64,000 nucleotides of DNA from Morella rubra (GCA_003952965.2 CM025852.1:7562432-7626431); one strand, 5' to 3'. Positions 34,080 to 47,260 are shown, counted from the first letter of the stretch. Numbers and translations: made by a program. The notes: generated from the sequence alone by a model not told the origin.

Positions 34080-34700
34080 ACCATCCAGGAACGCCAAAAC
34101 CGTCCGGACCGGTCAAAAAACCGTTCGGACGTATTTCTGGTGTGACGACATACACGCGTCGTGAATGAGTGACGTTAAAAATAGTCACAAAATACAAAAT
34201 ACCGTCCGGATAAACAACAAACCGTTTGGACTCTCTGCTGGGTGACAAATTCCAAATGTCGTAACTGAGTGACAATTAGAATCATCACAATTTTTACAAC
34301 TGTGTCCGGACTCTTTTTATACAACGTTCGAACGGAATTACCTAACGAATAATAATCGTCAGTATATAGTGACAAATTAAAAATCGTCATGAACACTCAA
34401 TCCGTCCGGACTTCATCAACCGCATTCCAACGGAAAAAATAACGTCGTCCGGACGACAAAACATGTCCGCACAGGTATGAACGCTTCTTCCGCGAATCGT
34501 GTGGTTCCACGTTGCAAAACTTTAGACACTTGATATCGAAACCGTCCGGACGATTTAAGTTCTAGAATCTTTTTGAATCGGGCATATTTAATGACGTTAA
34601 ATTTGATTGGGCCACGTGTGAATATAAAAGATGAGAAGTCCGAACGCATATGAAATACGTTGGACGATTCTGAGACATTAAACCGGCCAAACTTTGTCAA
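34080..34700. repeat. CACTA left subterminal repeat region
   Basis: Dense copies in both orientations of motifs built on GTCCGGAC or GTTCGGAC/GTTCGAAC (for example CCGTCCGGACCGGTC near 34107, CCGTTCGGACG near 34124, and others near 34308, 34400, 34440 and 34547). In characterised En/Spm elements, arrays of short motifs near both ends bind the TNPA-type protein. More copies occur at 35890-36310, 36660-37150, 38930-39190 and 39600-39715. Confidence 0.8.
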
Positions 34701-35040
34701 AATCACAAACTCCTATCTTCTCTCAAACTTTTCTCCCAAACATTTTCACTACCCATTCGAGATCTCTCAAACAACTTCAGGTAAAACTTTCTTCATGAGT
34801 TTGCTTCTCAATTTCATGCATTTCAATTCAATACGTCCACTGTTTAGTTTGTTGAGTTGTTTGCATTCGTCCTTTAGTTTCTGGTCATTGAAAAACCGTT
34901 TGGATGGTTGTTTAAGACTTCCGGACATTGTTTAGACCATCCGAATGGTATTTGGCCGTGCAGATATAATTTAAACGACGCAGTTTGACATTCGTGCGAA
35001 CGGTTTGTGCTAATGTTCAACGGTTTTTGCTAGGTTGACC

Positions 35041-35408
35041 ATGGAACACTCGGAGAAGTATCACCAATGTCGGGGGACAGACAGAGCGACCAGCTTGGGC
35101 GGACGCCTTTTTAGTGGAGTTGAAGGAGAGTATTCGGGCAATAGTGAAGCCGACGCATTCGTTGTGCATGGAGCTCCAATGCCGCTTGACCGGTCTAGAG
35201 GCCAAACTTGCTCTAACGGATAGGGCTCTGACGAAGAGCTGAATATTATGCGGATGGAAACTGTTCTCTGTGAGAGAACAATTGTCTCAGTTGTCCCAGT
35301 CTGTCCATACCGTTCCGATACAGCTGCAGACACTCGTCAGACGGGTGGATAATATGGAGGAGCATTTGGCGCATGTTCGTGATGCCCTCAGACAAGATCT
35401 GGACTAGT
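35041..35408 (+). pseudogene. Coiled-coil ORF of the CACTA element
   Basis: One frame gives AWADAFLVELKESIRAIVK, then CMELQCRLTGLEAKLALTDR, a stop, and after a frame change QLSQLSQSVHTVPIQLQTLV, RRVDNMEEHLAHVRDAL, ending TAG near 35408. Heptad-like leucine spacing suggests a coiled coil. It could be the C-terminus of an accessory (DNA-binding or PF20167-linked) protein. At least one stop and one frame break are present. Function not recognised. Confidence 0.45.
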
Positions 35409-37182
35409 CTCCTGTTTATGCTTTATTACTATTATTTATTTATTGTTTGAAGGACCGTCTCCGGCTTGTACTAGACATTATGATTGTGTTTTTCGTTCGG
35501 TATTTGGATTATTTTTGATATTTTATATTAATTATGTTCTTTCACTTGATTAAATTTATTACAATTTAAACGGATAATTAGTATAATCAAATGGGTGATT
35601 AGTACAAGTGCTATGTTAACGGAACGGTTAGTGTAATTAGATTATAATGGTTAGTGCAATTAACTTGCAATTACAATTATGGGTGATTAGTTATAACTAT
35701 GTATTTTTTTTATGTACAAAATAAATAAATAAAGTTAAAAATTTGAGCCAAATTACTTTGTGTTAAATTGAGTGAAGGTTAATAAATTAAGTGAAGTAAA
35801 TTAATTATATAAATTAAATCATTTAAATAAATTAAAGTGAAGTAAATTAAATTTAGTGAATTTAACAACAAAAGTAATTTAAATAAATCTGCTAGGGGTT
35901 CGAACGACGTATCTCAACGTCTAGACTCCTTGTTACAGAGGTAGGCGTTCGAACAAAAAGGCTAAGTGTCCGGACCGGTATGATGAAAAGACGTTGTTGG
36001 AACGGTTGAGTATACCGTCCGACGTTATTGTAACCGTCATATGACTTACACGTGTTTACGTTATATGATAGTTGAAAATAGTTGTCGCCGTCCGAACCAT
36101 TGTCTACCGTCGCACAAAGTCAGTGGAAAGCCGTTCGCATGTCTCCAAAACGTGTCTGGACGTGTTTATTGCTCCGAACCATTTTAAACGGTTTAAATTT
36201 TGGCATTTAATACGAATGTACGTTGATTGGGCCACGTGTGCAAGTAAACGTCCGGACGACATGAAGGTCGTCCAGACGCTATCGACGGATTCTGAAAAGA
36301 CAAACGGTTCGGCATTTTCACAAATACCACACCATTTCTCATCAAAAATCTCTAAAACTCAATTCTTTTCTTCTCAAATCTTGACATAATATCACTCTTT
36401 CGAGGATCTAATCACATTAGGTATGTTTTGCTTACTTTTAACAAGATTTTAACGGTAAAAATTTTTTTTTTTATAGTTTTACGTATAGAATTTCAATTCC
36501 ATTTTTTGCATAGTACATTGTGTTTTTTTATTATTGATTTTTATGTATAAATTGATTGTGTTAAGTGTTAGCATTGTTTTAAGTATATTAGTTTGTGTTT
36601 TGGTTGTATTTTTGGGCGTGTGTGGGAGGTGGAGGGATGCTGCCATGGCTGAGTTAACTCGGTCGTCCTCCCCTCAGCATCCGGACGCTTCCCTGAGACG
36701 TCTGGACGTTTCTTTGAGTCGTTCGAACGTAGCCTTGAGGCGTTCAAACTCATGCCAATGTCGTTCAAAGGTATACGTTGTTGTTTTAATTTTGTTCGGA
36801 CACTATATAAGAGTAGTCCGGACGTGATTTATATTAAATTTAAAAAGTTTATTCTCTTTTGTGCTTTCAGACATATACCTATCGATGTTCGGATGCCTGT
36901 AGTATCCCTACCGGGATACATTGTCGTTTTGATTTTGTCCGGACGCTTTTTCAGTGCATTCCAGACATTTGAATGTTAAATTTAAATAGTTTTCTTATTT
37001 GTTTAGGGTTTGAATGGATATCCAATTCTGTCCTGACGGTTTGGTAATGTTCAGACGCTTCATCTAGCTATTCAGACGGTTTTACTTGGTGTTCGAACGG
37101 TTTTACTTAGTGTTTGGACGATTTGTTCATGTTCGGACATCTTTCTAACTGTGTGAACACTTTTTGTGCAGATTCTTAAAAA

Positions 37183-38067
37183 ATGAGCAAGCGTCCACGT
37201 ACCAGCGGCCAGGCTGATGACGAGCAATCTTCCGCTTTACTTTAACGTTGGAGCAGCATACAACGATCATTATGTCCCGCTCGATTGTTGTCGAGCAGGA
37301 CATCAAGTTGGCGGATTTCTACGATGACATTTGAGGGTCGGACGCTTTCGGAGGTGGTGGAGGAGATAGGTTGGCTTCCGTTGATCCATAGGACTGGCTA
37401 TGCATCGAAGAACCTAGTGCGGGAGTTCTATTGTGCCTATTTTACGGGCGAGGGACATCGAGGAGCCTAGTATGGAGCTCACTGTCCGTAATGTTCCAAT
37501 TGTATTCTCGCCAGACGAGCTGGCGAGATTCTTGGGGTACGAAAGGGATTTGGTAGCATTCCAAACTTGTCAATGAGTCAGGAGGGCTAGCCTACTAAGG
37601 CAGAGGTAATCCGGATTATGCTAGGCGAGGATACAACTATTTTGGACGGAGCTATATGATACACGGCAGTTGCTTCCTTTTTGGCGGATCATGCACCTGA
37701 TCCTATGCTCCACCATCGACCCAAGGAAGCACACCACAGAGCTGTCTTATAGCCGGCCGAGTTCTTGTACCTGGTAGTTGTTTGGGGGCTACTTGTTGAT
37801 ATGGCATCATACATCTACCAGTCCATTCATGCAGAAGCCCTAAAGATTGATGCTATGTATTCATTGCCGCATGAGATTCTTCTGACCCAATTCCTGCATG
37901 CCATGCTGGTACCTGAGGGTGCTGACAAGTTGAGGGACAATTCTAGTTGGGTCGATCAACAAGACAACGCTCTCCAAATCGATTGCCCAGACACGCGAGC
38001 ACTGAATGTCGCTTGGGCTGCTAGAGTTAGACGACAGGAGCAGCCTGAGGAGGCAATGGAGCAGTAG
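37183..38067 (+). pseudogene. PF20167-like transposon protein remnant in the CACTA element
   Basis: From MSKRPRTSGQADDEQSSALL the frame breaks and resumes; recognisable pieces are LPLIHRTGYASKNLVREFYC (the VREFY motif), AYFTGEG, FSPDELARFLGYERD, then after more stops EFLYLVVVWGLLVDMASYIY and SLPHEILLTQFLHAMLVPEG. This is the same domain family as the pseudogene at 14186-15277, though the two copies are well diverged. A low-complexity tail with a (GAT)n microsatellite at 38370-38395 follows. Many frame breaks; not functional. Confidence 0.6.
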
Positions 38068-38399
38068 GATCCTGAACAGAGCTCGACCCAGGGATTTGGG
38101 GCATAGCGACCGGGTTGGATGGATTACATGATGGCACAGCTGACTGAGCAAATGCAATCGATCATGCGGCCCACCCATGAGATGGTCAGTGATATCAGTG
38201 TCGGCTGACAACTTTGGAGCGTAAGGTCATGGACATGGACTCTGGGTGGAAGAAGGAGATCGTTGTGGTTCAGGAGGCCATAAAGAAAGTGGCAACTAGT
38301 GTAGAGATATTTGCCTTGGCTTAGTGGGTCGTGCTGATAGAGGAGCACCCGTGACGTTCTAAAACTCACATGATGATGATGATGATGATGATGAGCAGT

Positions 38400-40185
38400 A
38401 GTCTATCTTTATTTAGTTTTATTATGACGTTTATTTTTTTATTATGTTTTGAGGACATTTACTTTTATATTATGTTTTGTGGACATGTATTGCTATTTAT
38501 TTGATGTTATTTGTTTATATTATGTTTTGACGATATTTGATATATTTATGTTATTTCAGTTATGTTGTTTCTATTTATTAGAACTTAATACAATATGTTA
38601 ATTAATGTTATATTTTTAATTTTGATACACTCATTCAAAAAAATGTTGATATTAGAACTTAACACACTTAAGGTTAACTAACTTTGGTTATTTAAAACTT
38701 GTTAATAATATAATTGTATAAGCAAAAAAATTGTAAATCTCCGTGAAGGTGAGATCACGAGCATAAATGGCGACCTAAGCTACGACTATTTATACATTGA
38801 CATTTTGTTTATTTACGCATCGACTTTTTTAATGTGCCGATAATATAACTTATCGGACAATATATAAAATGCCGTTATAAACGTACGACAATGAAAAAAA
38901 GCCGTGTAATCCATCCGACTTTGGTTTCCAGTCCGAACATCTTGTTTTTCCATGAAGGATCTATTTAATACAGTGCCTTGTTTTTCAAAGACTTCTTCTA
39001 TTTAAAATTATCATCAGAGTCCGGACAATGGTGGTGTGCTTTTATGACTAGACGTTGTCGTTTGAGGATTACTAAAATGAACTGAAAGATAGCGTTCAGA
39101 CATGTTTGGCATCGTTCGGACGGTTATGAAATTTTTACGGCAACAATTCCCTCGAAAACTAATACACGTAAGCGTCCGAACTCCATTCTATATGTCCGAA
39201 TGGTATTCAATCGTATAAAAGTGGCAGAATTGCAGACAGTGGAGGAAAAATGAGAAATACTTAGAAAATGAGAGATTTGAGCAAGAGGAGAAGAAGAGAG
39301 CTGATTTTGAGCGTCCAACCTCATTGAATCGGGTGTGGAAGAGAAACTCATTTAGAATTTGATATTGGATTGCATTTAAGGTTAGTGGATTTTAAATTGA
39401 ATTGTTTTAGAATGAAAAGCATAGATTTTAGGATATGAAAGCATGTGTTTTTCAAAATTTTAGGTTCTAAAATGATAGCAATGGAGTTTAGGGTTGGTTG
39501 TGATGTGTTTATATTGAAGTGTTTATGATTTGGGTTGATTTTGGTAAGAATTTGGGGTGAAAATGGAGTCTGTGCGTTGAAGAACTGTCTTGTTCGACAA
39601 TCGCAGTCCGGACGGATTATGTTCCGTCCAGACTCTATTTTTTGTTTGGACGCTTTGCAAAAGCGTTTGAATGCTTATATGTATGGTTCGGACGGTTATG
39701 AGTACGTTCGAACGGTTTTTGCTGTTATGTTCTTGCATTCATTTAGTAGCCTTAGCCCCCGTTTAAGAATTACACGGAGTTCGGATAACGAACTCGGTGT
39801 AATTCTTGAATTGTCCACATTATGGACAGTTTGAGTTTACAATATGCGTAATGTGCATAATTGTATCTGCTATCACGGCAGATGTGTTTAGAAATTTTGA
39901 TGCAAATCTCCTTTTGTCCTTCGGATACACATTCAACATTGAGCTTATACACTTGCCTTAAATGGTGGGTGTTTATGCTCAATGTTGTAGGCGTGTATCT
40001 GGGGACTGAGGGAAAATGCTGTCGAAATTTCTAGAGCATCAGTCACAATGGTCGGTCAATTACGTGCAGTATGTGATATTGTAAACTTGAATGGGATAGA
40101 ACTATCACCTGAAGAAATTGGAGTTGAGTATGAATGTCATCATTGTTTGCATTATTGTTTGTATTTTCGTCTTTGAAGGAACAAT
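38400..40185. other. CACTA interior between the PF20167-like and transposase genes
   Basis: AT-rich, with clusters of the GTCCGGAC-type repeats at 38930-39190 and 39600-39715. No coding gene seen; the stretch 39240-39500 ('gaggaaaaatgagaaatac...') resembles a leader and first intron and may be the promoter region of the TNP2-type transposase. Confidence 0.45.
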
Positions 40186-43140
40186 ATGGATAAGAGCTGG
40201 ATTTATGAGGCTGATAGACTAAAAAGTCGAAGTATAGTAATGATGTTCGAGATTTTATTAGTGTTGCCCGTAGTTATGCAGATAGTCGGACTGATAAGAT
40301 GTCCATGTAAGAGATGTAAGAATGTGTTGTTCCAATGTGTGGACAAGATGGAGGATCATTTATTCATAATTGGGTTTGACTAGAGTTACACTCATTGGGT
40401 ATTTCACGGAGAGTCAATTTCAGAAGTTTCTAACCGGGTAGTGACTTTAGAACTTGAACCTTGGAGTAAGGACTCTGGGGGAAACATAAATGATGATATG
40501 AGAGACATGTTAGAAGATTTTGAGCGGGAAGAGGGGTTGATGAGAACGCTGGTGAAAATATGTCGGGTCCTGAAACAATCGACTCAGGGTCTAGAGTGTT
40601 GGCTTTTGTTCACAATCGATATTTTGATGATTTCAATAAATGGATTAAGTTTACAAAATGGACATCTTCAAAGACAAAGACATTTTTATCAAAGAGCCAA
40701 AGACAAGAAGATTGAAGATCAAGAAGATGCAAGGAGCTCAAAAGTGAAGATTCAAGACCATAGGTATAACCTTGTAACTCTTAGTTTCACTTTTGACAAG
40801 GATTTGAATCACACACTTGCATATCTTTCAAAACGTGCATAAACCGTTTTACCTCTTGTTTGAAAGATAAAATATTTTTTAAATGGTTTCAAAACACCCC
40901 AATAAACTCCCAAACCTTTTATATACTTATGGGAAGTTAGTTCTTAAAATTGGGTGTTTTAAAATGGTCAAAAACATGGTTTTAAATAAATGGATCATGT
41001 GCTTAAGTTGAAGAGGTCGACTAGCTGGTGAAGCACCGGTCGACGCTTGGTGTAGCAGTCGACGGTATATATTTTAAAATAGATCCGTTGAAGCACTGAC
41101 AATGTGACCGTTGGGTAACGGTAACCTGAAGCGGTCGACCGGTACATGAAGTACAATGGTAAAATTCATAATGGCTATAAACGGCTAGTTTTCACATGTG
41201 GCCTATATAAAGACCTTCCTATTGTCTCTAAACAAGAGAGCGACCACATATCATTTTACATAGCTTGAGAAATATCTTAAACCTTCTTATTCATATTTCT
41301 CATATCATTCACACAAATTACACTTTCTTATCCTTGTCATTGTGTGAATCAAAGAGATAGAGCTTTCCATTTTCATATCCACTCTTTGAGAGAGTTTATT
41401 CTTGTAATCTTCCTATCCAAAAGAAGTGATTCCTTTAGTGAGGTTGTTCACTAAAGAAGAAGCTTAGAGAGGGTATATCTCAAGCTTGGTTGGGTTGTGA
41501 GTGGTGAGCCCGAAAATCACTTGGGGTTTGAGTGTTGAGCCGGGAAAGCACTTGTAAGGTTCTCTAGCACCCGGAAGCTAGAGTGTACACTATTTGGAAG
41601 ATAGTGGAAAACCTCAAGGCTCGGTAAAGGAGCTTGAGGGGTGGATGTAGCGGGTTTGCCAAACCACCTAAAAATCTGTGTTTGCTTCTCTATCCCTACT
41701 CTTTACATTTAGCACTTATTTATTATCGCATCTATATACTTGTGCTAAATTAGACTTTACTTTGCAAACACGGTTTTGGGGGTTAAAAGCGAAAAAGTTT
41801 GAAAACCCAATTCACCCCCCTCTTGGGTTGCCTTAATCCTTGGACTCACATAGAGATGGGTTTTCCTAGAGTTGTATCCCGGGTGTAAGAAGTACTCGAA
41901 GTTGTCTTTCATTGTCAGGTTACTTCATGTGAAGTCAGAGAATAATTTAACTATAAAGGCATTTGAAGATGTGTTGGGCTTGATAAAAGATGCGCTGTCG
42001 GAGGGGGAGACACTTCCTAAATCTTATTATGAGGCAAAAAAGTTAAGAAAGAATTTAGGATTTAGCTACGATAACATACATGCATGCTTAAATGACTGTG
42101 TAATGTTTTGGAAGGAGTACAGTGAGTTACAAGAGTGTCCAGTGTGTGGGGCATCGAGGTGGAAGTACAGTCAGAATACCAATCAAAGGTTCCTCAAAAA
42201 GTGCTTGGCATTTTCCCTTGAAACCGAGGTTGCATAGATTGTTTTTGTCAAGGCAAATGGCAACGGATATGCGTGGCACTAAGAGAAGCGTGTGATTGAA
42301 GATGGGGTGATGAGGCATCCTGCAGACTCTAGGGTATGGAAAGACCTCGATAAGAAGTATGAATGGTTTGGTCGGGAATCTCGGAACGTTCGGTTGGGTT
42401 TGGCATCTGATAGGTTCAATCCATTTGGCAACATGAGCTTATCGTATAGTATATGGCCAGTGGTACTAATTCCATACAATTTGCGCCATGGAAATGTATG
42501 AAGGATTCAAGTTTCATGTTGTCATTGCTTATTCGGTCCAAGAAGTCCCGAGAATGATATCGACGTCTACTTGCAGCCATTGATAGATGAGTTGAAGGAC
42601 TTGTGGGAAAATGGAGTGCAGACGTACGACGCGGCCATGTCAAGTCCATTCAAGTTACATGTTGCTTTGCTTTGGACAATAAATGATTTTTCGACTTATG
42701 GTAATCTCTCGGGTTGGAGTACGAAAGGACGGTTAGCATGCCCTAATTGCAATGCGAACACAATGTCATTTTGGTTGAAACATGGGGCAAACATTATTTT
42801 TTGGGACATCGCCGGTATTTGCCCACGACATATGGGTGGAGGCATGATGTCGACATATTTGATGGAAAAAAAGAGTTTAGAGCAGTGCCTGAAGAAGTCA
42901 CTGGAGAGAGATACTTCAACAACTTGAATCGGTACCGTTATGTTCGTTTGGGAAGACTCAGAAGAAGAGAAAACGGGCTGAGAATGAGTTAAGTTGGACG
43001 AAGCGCAGCATATTCTTTGAGTTGCCGTACTGGTCAGATTTGAAACTTCGACATAATTTGGACGTCATGCACATAGAGAAGAATATTTGTGACAATGTGT
43101 TGGGAACTTTGATGAATGTCAATGGTAAGACGAAGGACAA
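40186..43140 (+). pseudogene. TNP2-type CACTA transposase, interrupted by a solo LTR
   Basis: It starts MDKSWIYEADRLKSRSI with CPCKRCKN following, the transposase-associated zinc-binding domain. The gene is split at 40596 by an LTR and resumes at 41856: YPGCKKYSKLSFIVRLLHVK, LPKSYYEAKKLRKNLGFSYD, ECPVCGASRWKY, HPADSRVWKDLDKKYEWFG, FNPFGNMSLSYSIWPVVL, PLIDELKDLWENGVQTYDA, LLWTINDFSTYGNLSGWSTK and LRHNLDVMHIEKNICDNVLG. These are the ordered motifs of Transposase_21 (TNP2). Frame shifts and stops occur at several joints (for example near 42236, 42500, 42925), so it is inactive even without the LTR. Confidence 0.9.
40597..41850 (+). mobile_element. Solo copia-type LTR with perfect TSD TAGAG
   Basis: Starts TGTTGGCTTTTGTTCACAAT and ends CTTGGACTCACA, 1,254 bp. 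The 5-bp duplications TAGAG at 40592-40596 and 41851-41855 are identical. No internal retrotransposon sequence remains, so unequal recombination left a solo LTR. A TATATAAA box lies at 41214-41221. U3 has several GGTCGAC-type motifs. The LTR is closely similar to 48519-49788. Confidence 0.95.
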
Positions 43141-43199
43141 TGCTAGTGCTCGAGGGACTTGGCATTAATGGGCATTAAAAAGATTTGCATTTGCAGGTT

Positions 43200-43800
43200 C
43201 GGGTCAGCAGGAGGTGATGCCTCAAGCATTATTTACTTTAAAAGGATGAACGTAAGAAGTGTTGTGAATGGCTTAAGGGTGTCAAGTTTCCTTGATGGAT
43301 ACGCCTCTAACATATCCCGGTGCGTGAATATAAAAGAAGGAAGATAATGGGTATGAAGAGTCACGACTCACACGTCTTGTTGCAGCGACTGTTACCGGCA
43401 ATGATACACGGGTTGTTAGGAAACGAAGTATGTACAGCGTTGACTGAGTTGAGCTTATTCTTTAGAGAATTGTGCTCAAGAAAAATACGTTTAGACGTTG
43501 TGGACCAATTAGAGAAGGACATCGGAATGATTCTTTGCAAGTTGGAAGGCATTTTTCCTCCATCATTTTTTACTATTATGGTTCATTTAGCAGTTCATTT
43601 ACCTCGGGAGGTGAAACTTTGGGGTCCAGTTCAATTTCAGTGGATGTATCCAATGGAAAGGTATATGGGGAAGATGAAGTGTTTCGTTAAGAACAGGCAC
43701 GGTGTGAGGGCTCCATAGCAGAGAATTATCTGTTAAATGAATGTCTAACTTTTTGCTCAATGTATCTTGGTACGGTTGAGACAGATTTAATAGAAAAGAC
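43200..43800 (+). pseudogene. DUF4218 part of the CACTA transposase gene
   Basis: MGMKSHDSHVLLQRLLPAMI, then LFFRELCSRKIRLDVVDQLE, CKLEGIFPPSFFTIMVHLAV, HLPREVKLWGPVQFQWMYPM, ERYMGKMKCFVKNRH form the typical DUF4218 domain that follows the TNP2 core in plant CACTA transposases. A frame break after RHGVRAP is followed in another frame by EECLTFCSMYL-like sequence. It is part of the same gene as the TNP2 region. Confidence 0.85.
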
Positions 43801-43839
43801 TGGAATTATGCCGACATGGATGATCGAAGTTGTCATTTT

Positions 43840-46140
43840 TCTGTATTTACTCAAAGTATTCGACCGCTGGGAGCTGGTAGGGTCAAGATTTGAATAGAAA
43901 GGAATTTACAAAAGTGCAGTGTATGTACTCAACAACTGTTCAAAATCAGCCAACATATAGAGTAAGCGCTTATAAGAATATTTGCTCATTTAATCACTTA
44001 TCAGTTCATTATATTTTAATTTATTATAAAATATCTTATTTCTTTATAGCAAGCACTTGGAAGAGATGAGGAGACAATCACCAATAAATGTTGATAGGAG
44101 GCACGAAGAAGGATTTCCGTTATGGTTTAGAAATCGGGTATTTATTTAATTTTATCTCTATTATATGTTTAATTTTAATTGATCATTTTTTTTAGATTCA
44201 AACTTAACACGTGTTTACTATTTTAGATTCAAACTATGCAATGAAAATCTGGGCTCAGTGTCGGATGATTTGTATGCATTAGCATCCGGTCCGGATCGCA
44301 CTTTGTTATTCTGGGTGTGTAGTGAATAGAGTTAGGTTTCACACGGTCTTTCGTGAACAGTTTCGTAACACTCAGAATAGTGGTGTGGTTGTTCGGGGAC
44401 CATGATGGGGAAGATGTTGATTTTTACAGCCAGGTCGTAGATATTTACGTGTTGCGTTATTTGCGGGGGATTTAGTTTATTTACTCAAATGTGACTAGTT
44501 TGACTTGAGTACTCAAAACTTAGTCTTGATAAAAGTGGTCGGTTTGTTAGTATTAACACATCCTAAAGTGGTACAAAGACGACCGTTTGTGCTAGCTTTC
44601 AGGGGAATCAAGTGTTTTATATCGATGATATGAAGTTGGGCGGTCATGGAAGATTGTTCAAAAGATTACCCTAGAAACACGTATGATATTCACCTATTGA
44701 GGAGGAAGCTAGTGAAGATGGAGAAGGACCGTCGAACCGTGAAGCATACCAGGAGAATGAGTCTATTGAGCTTTTTGTGGACTTTAGCTCCTTTGACATG
44801 ATCCGTTGACTAGAAATGACGTCGAGGCTTATGTACCTGTAACCGATGAGAGTGGTCCACAACAGCGTGAAGTAGAAGGAAGCGATGATTCCTCGGAATC
44901 GTTCAGTGAAGATTGTAGTGATTTTGAAGAATATGACTCGAGGACTAAAGTAACTTTATCGTTTCAATTTACTTTGCTTTCTATTTTATATTCATTTTGA
45001 GTAACATAATTCATTGTGTTTTTTCTCTAATATTGATTTATTTGGTCACAGGACGATGTCATGCCAGCAGAGGGAAATGTCTTCGGTGTGATTCAACAGT
45101 TCGAGTTGAGAGTAGTCCCAGTACACTAGCAGTGTGTCCTTCACTTAGGGATAGGAACGAATTACCTTCCCTACCACAGCCAGTCCAGTAGGCACCCAAA
45201 GTAGTTGTGCGTGTAAGTATCTTACCCCGTCAATCCCCTGAATTTTAAATTTAATTTGTACACCCGAGGTAGTACGTATTGCCTTACTCAAGGCTTGAAA
45301 GCTGACTGTTTGTATTTACTCTGTTCCCACTCATTGGAATAAAATTTTTATTTCCTTTGGGTCCGAAGTTGTCAGTAGCAAGCACGTAAACCTGTATGTG
45401 AGGGTGTTAGCAATGAAAAACGGATGATTTGTATGCATTAAGATCGCACTAGGTTTCACATGAACAGTTTCGGAATATCCCAGATGTTGGACTATTTATA
45501 TTTGCGGTGACTGTTTTTGTAGGGATAAAATAGTCCTACAAAGGATGCTAGCTTCTCTCAAATATCCGGTCACGATTGTTCAAAAGTGTATGTTGCACCG
45601 TGTTACCAGGAGAATGAGTCTATTGAGACTTTAGCTCCTTTGATGATTGACTAGATGACGTCGAGGTGTAACCGATGAGAGTGTTGAAATAGAAGAAGCG
45701 ATGATTCCTTCGTTCATGAAGATTGTAGTGATTTTGAAGAATATGACTCGAGACTAAAGTAACTTTATCGTTTCAATTTACTTTGTCTTTCTATTTTATA
45801 TTCATTTTGGTAACATAATTCATTGTGTTTTTCTCTCTAATATTGATTTATTTGGTCACAGGACGAGTCATGCCAGCAGAGGGAAAGATTCATCAGTTCG
45901 AAGAGTAGTTACACTAGCAGTGTGTCCTTCACTTAGGGATAGGAACGAATTGACAGCCAGTCCAGTAGGCACCCAAAGTAGTTGTGCGTGTAAGTATCTT
46001 ACCCCGTCAATCTTGATTAAATATTATGACTTAAATTTCTATGCTTAACTGAATTTTAAATTTATTGATTTGTAGCGACGTCCCAGACACGTTGAGGTAG
46101 TACGCGGGATTGCCTTACTCAAGGCTCGAGGAAAGCTGAT
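43840..46140. repeat. Approximate direct duplication with deletion-riddled copy
   Basis: The text of 44270-45235 recurs at 45425-46015 in the same order but with many short omissions, for example 'ggatgatttgtatgcatta' then 'gatcgcact' then 'aggtttcaca', and 'gaatgagtctattgag' then 'ctttagctcctttga'. The last part is reversed in quality: 45240-45300 is a shortened form of 46030-46140 ('gaggtagtacg...attgccttactcaaggct'). Phrases in 45300-45420 ('tagcaagcac') look like a heavily shortened 43850-44060. The pattern suggests two overlapping sequence ends, each degraded toward its tip. Confidence 0.75.
44040..44800 (+). pseudogene. DUF4216-like part of the CACTA transposase gene
   Basis: Frames here give EEGFPLWFRNR, GVRFHTVFREQFRNTQNSGV, VVRG, and DFYSQVVDIYVLRYLRG, resembling the DUF4216 domain (GVRFHT...TQNSGVVV...DFYG...). 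Introns and frame breaks are mixed in. It is the C-terminal section of the TNP2-type gene. Confidence 0.65.
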
Positions 46141-47260
46141 ATCCCTGATGGACATAGTGATGACAAGGCGTCCCAATGCTCTCGAGCGTTGGGAGACTCA
46201 ACCACGTAGGATGACAATTGAGAATTACAATGTATAGGAATTCCGCGATCACGATGCACCCGTCCCGATATGAACACAGGAAACTCTCTTGTGTATTAAT
46301 CGCGAGCTTTTTTTAAACATTTTTATTCCGTTCTGAATGTTTATTATTTTATTATTAATTGTGGTAACAACTGTAAATGTACAATGCAGAGGATGAGTGC
46401 AATCAACAAGAAGAATAGGAGCTAAGCTGAAGATTGTACACACATCAGGTGCGAGGTCCTTCCAACGCGAGAGAGCGTTGTTAGTAAGTAATAAATTTAA
46501 ATTTATTATTTATTATTTAAATAAATGACTTAGTATTTTATATGCACATTTTATATTTCTTTTGGTGTACAGAAAAATTCAGAATCTAATGAGATTAGTC
46601 CTGCGTTGCTGTATAAAAAGACGCATACTAATAAGATGGCATGTGGACATCAGAAGATGCACGGAAAATTTTGTAAGTTGTAACATTAGATTTAATGATG
46701 CATTCGTATGCATTTATGTTTCATATGTGCTAATTTTATCTTCTTTTCTAATTTTCAAGGAAAAAATGGAGGCGTTACAGTTGCAGCACAAGTCAGAGGG
46801 AAAGTCATACACCGAAGTGGAGATTTTCGCTGAGGTGTTGGGGATGAAGTGGGTTACGTGCGAGGTTTAGGCCGTTCAGTACGGTCTGTTGGATCATCTT
46901 CATCAGCAGAAAAGAAATTGAGGAGATGAAGGCCGTTAATTTGTCTCGGAGATTGGAGGAGGCCAGATAAGAAATTGAGGAGACGAAGGCCAGACAGATG
47001 GAATATGAAGGGCTTCTGGTCAAACAGTCAGATATGAAGCGGACAATACAAGAGCATTTGCAGATGATAGAGGAGTGACAATGGAAGAAAGACGAAGAGC
47101 TAATGCAGATGATGACGGAGCAGCAACGGAAAGACGAAGTGCATCAGAAGATGATGCAGGAACAATAAAGGAACCTAGTGAACAACAAGAACGGAGGATG
47201 TAACTAATGACAGAGCAAATGCGTGAGCAGCTGATGGAGCAAATCAGATAGTTGTAATCT
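46080..47260 (+). pseudogene. Transposase_24 (Ptta/En-Spm) gene of the CACTA element
   Basis: Recognisable order: RPRHVEVVRGIALLKARGKL, a segment with HTSG and RE, then after introns and frame breaks the codons for THTNKMACGHQKMHGKF, EKMEALQLQHKSEGKSYTEV, EIFAEVLGMK, and a glutamine- and methionine-rich coiled coil (LQMIEE, ELMQMMTEQQRKDEVHQKMM). This is the plant Ptta/En-Spm accessory transposase family (PF03004), which usually lies downstream of TNP2. Stops interrupt it, for example in the coiled-coil tail. Confidence 0.75.
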
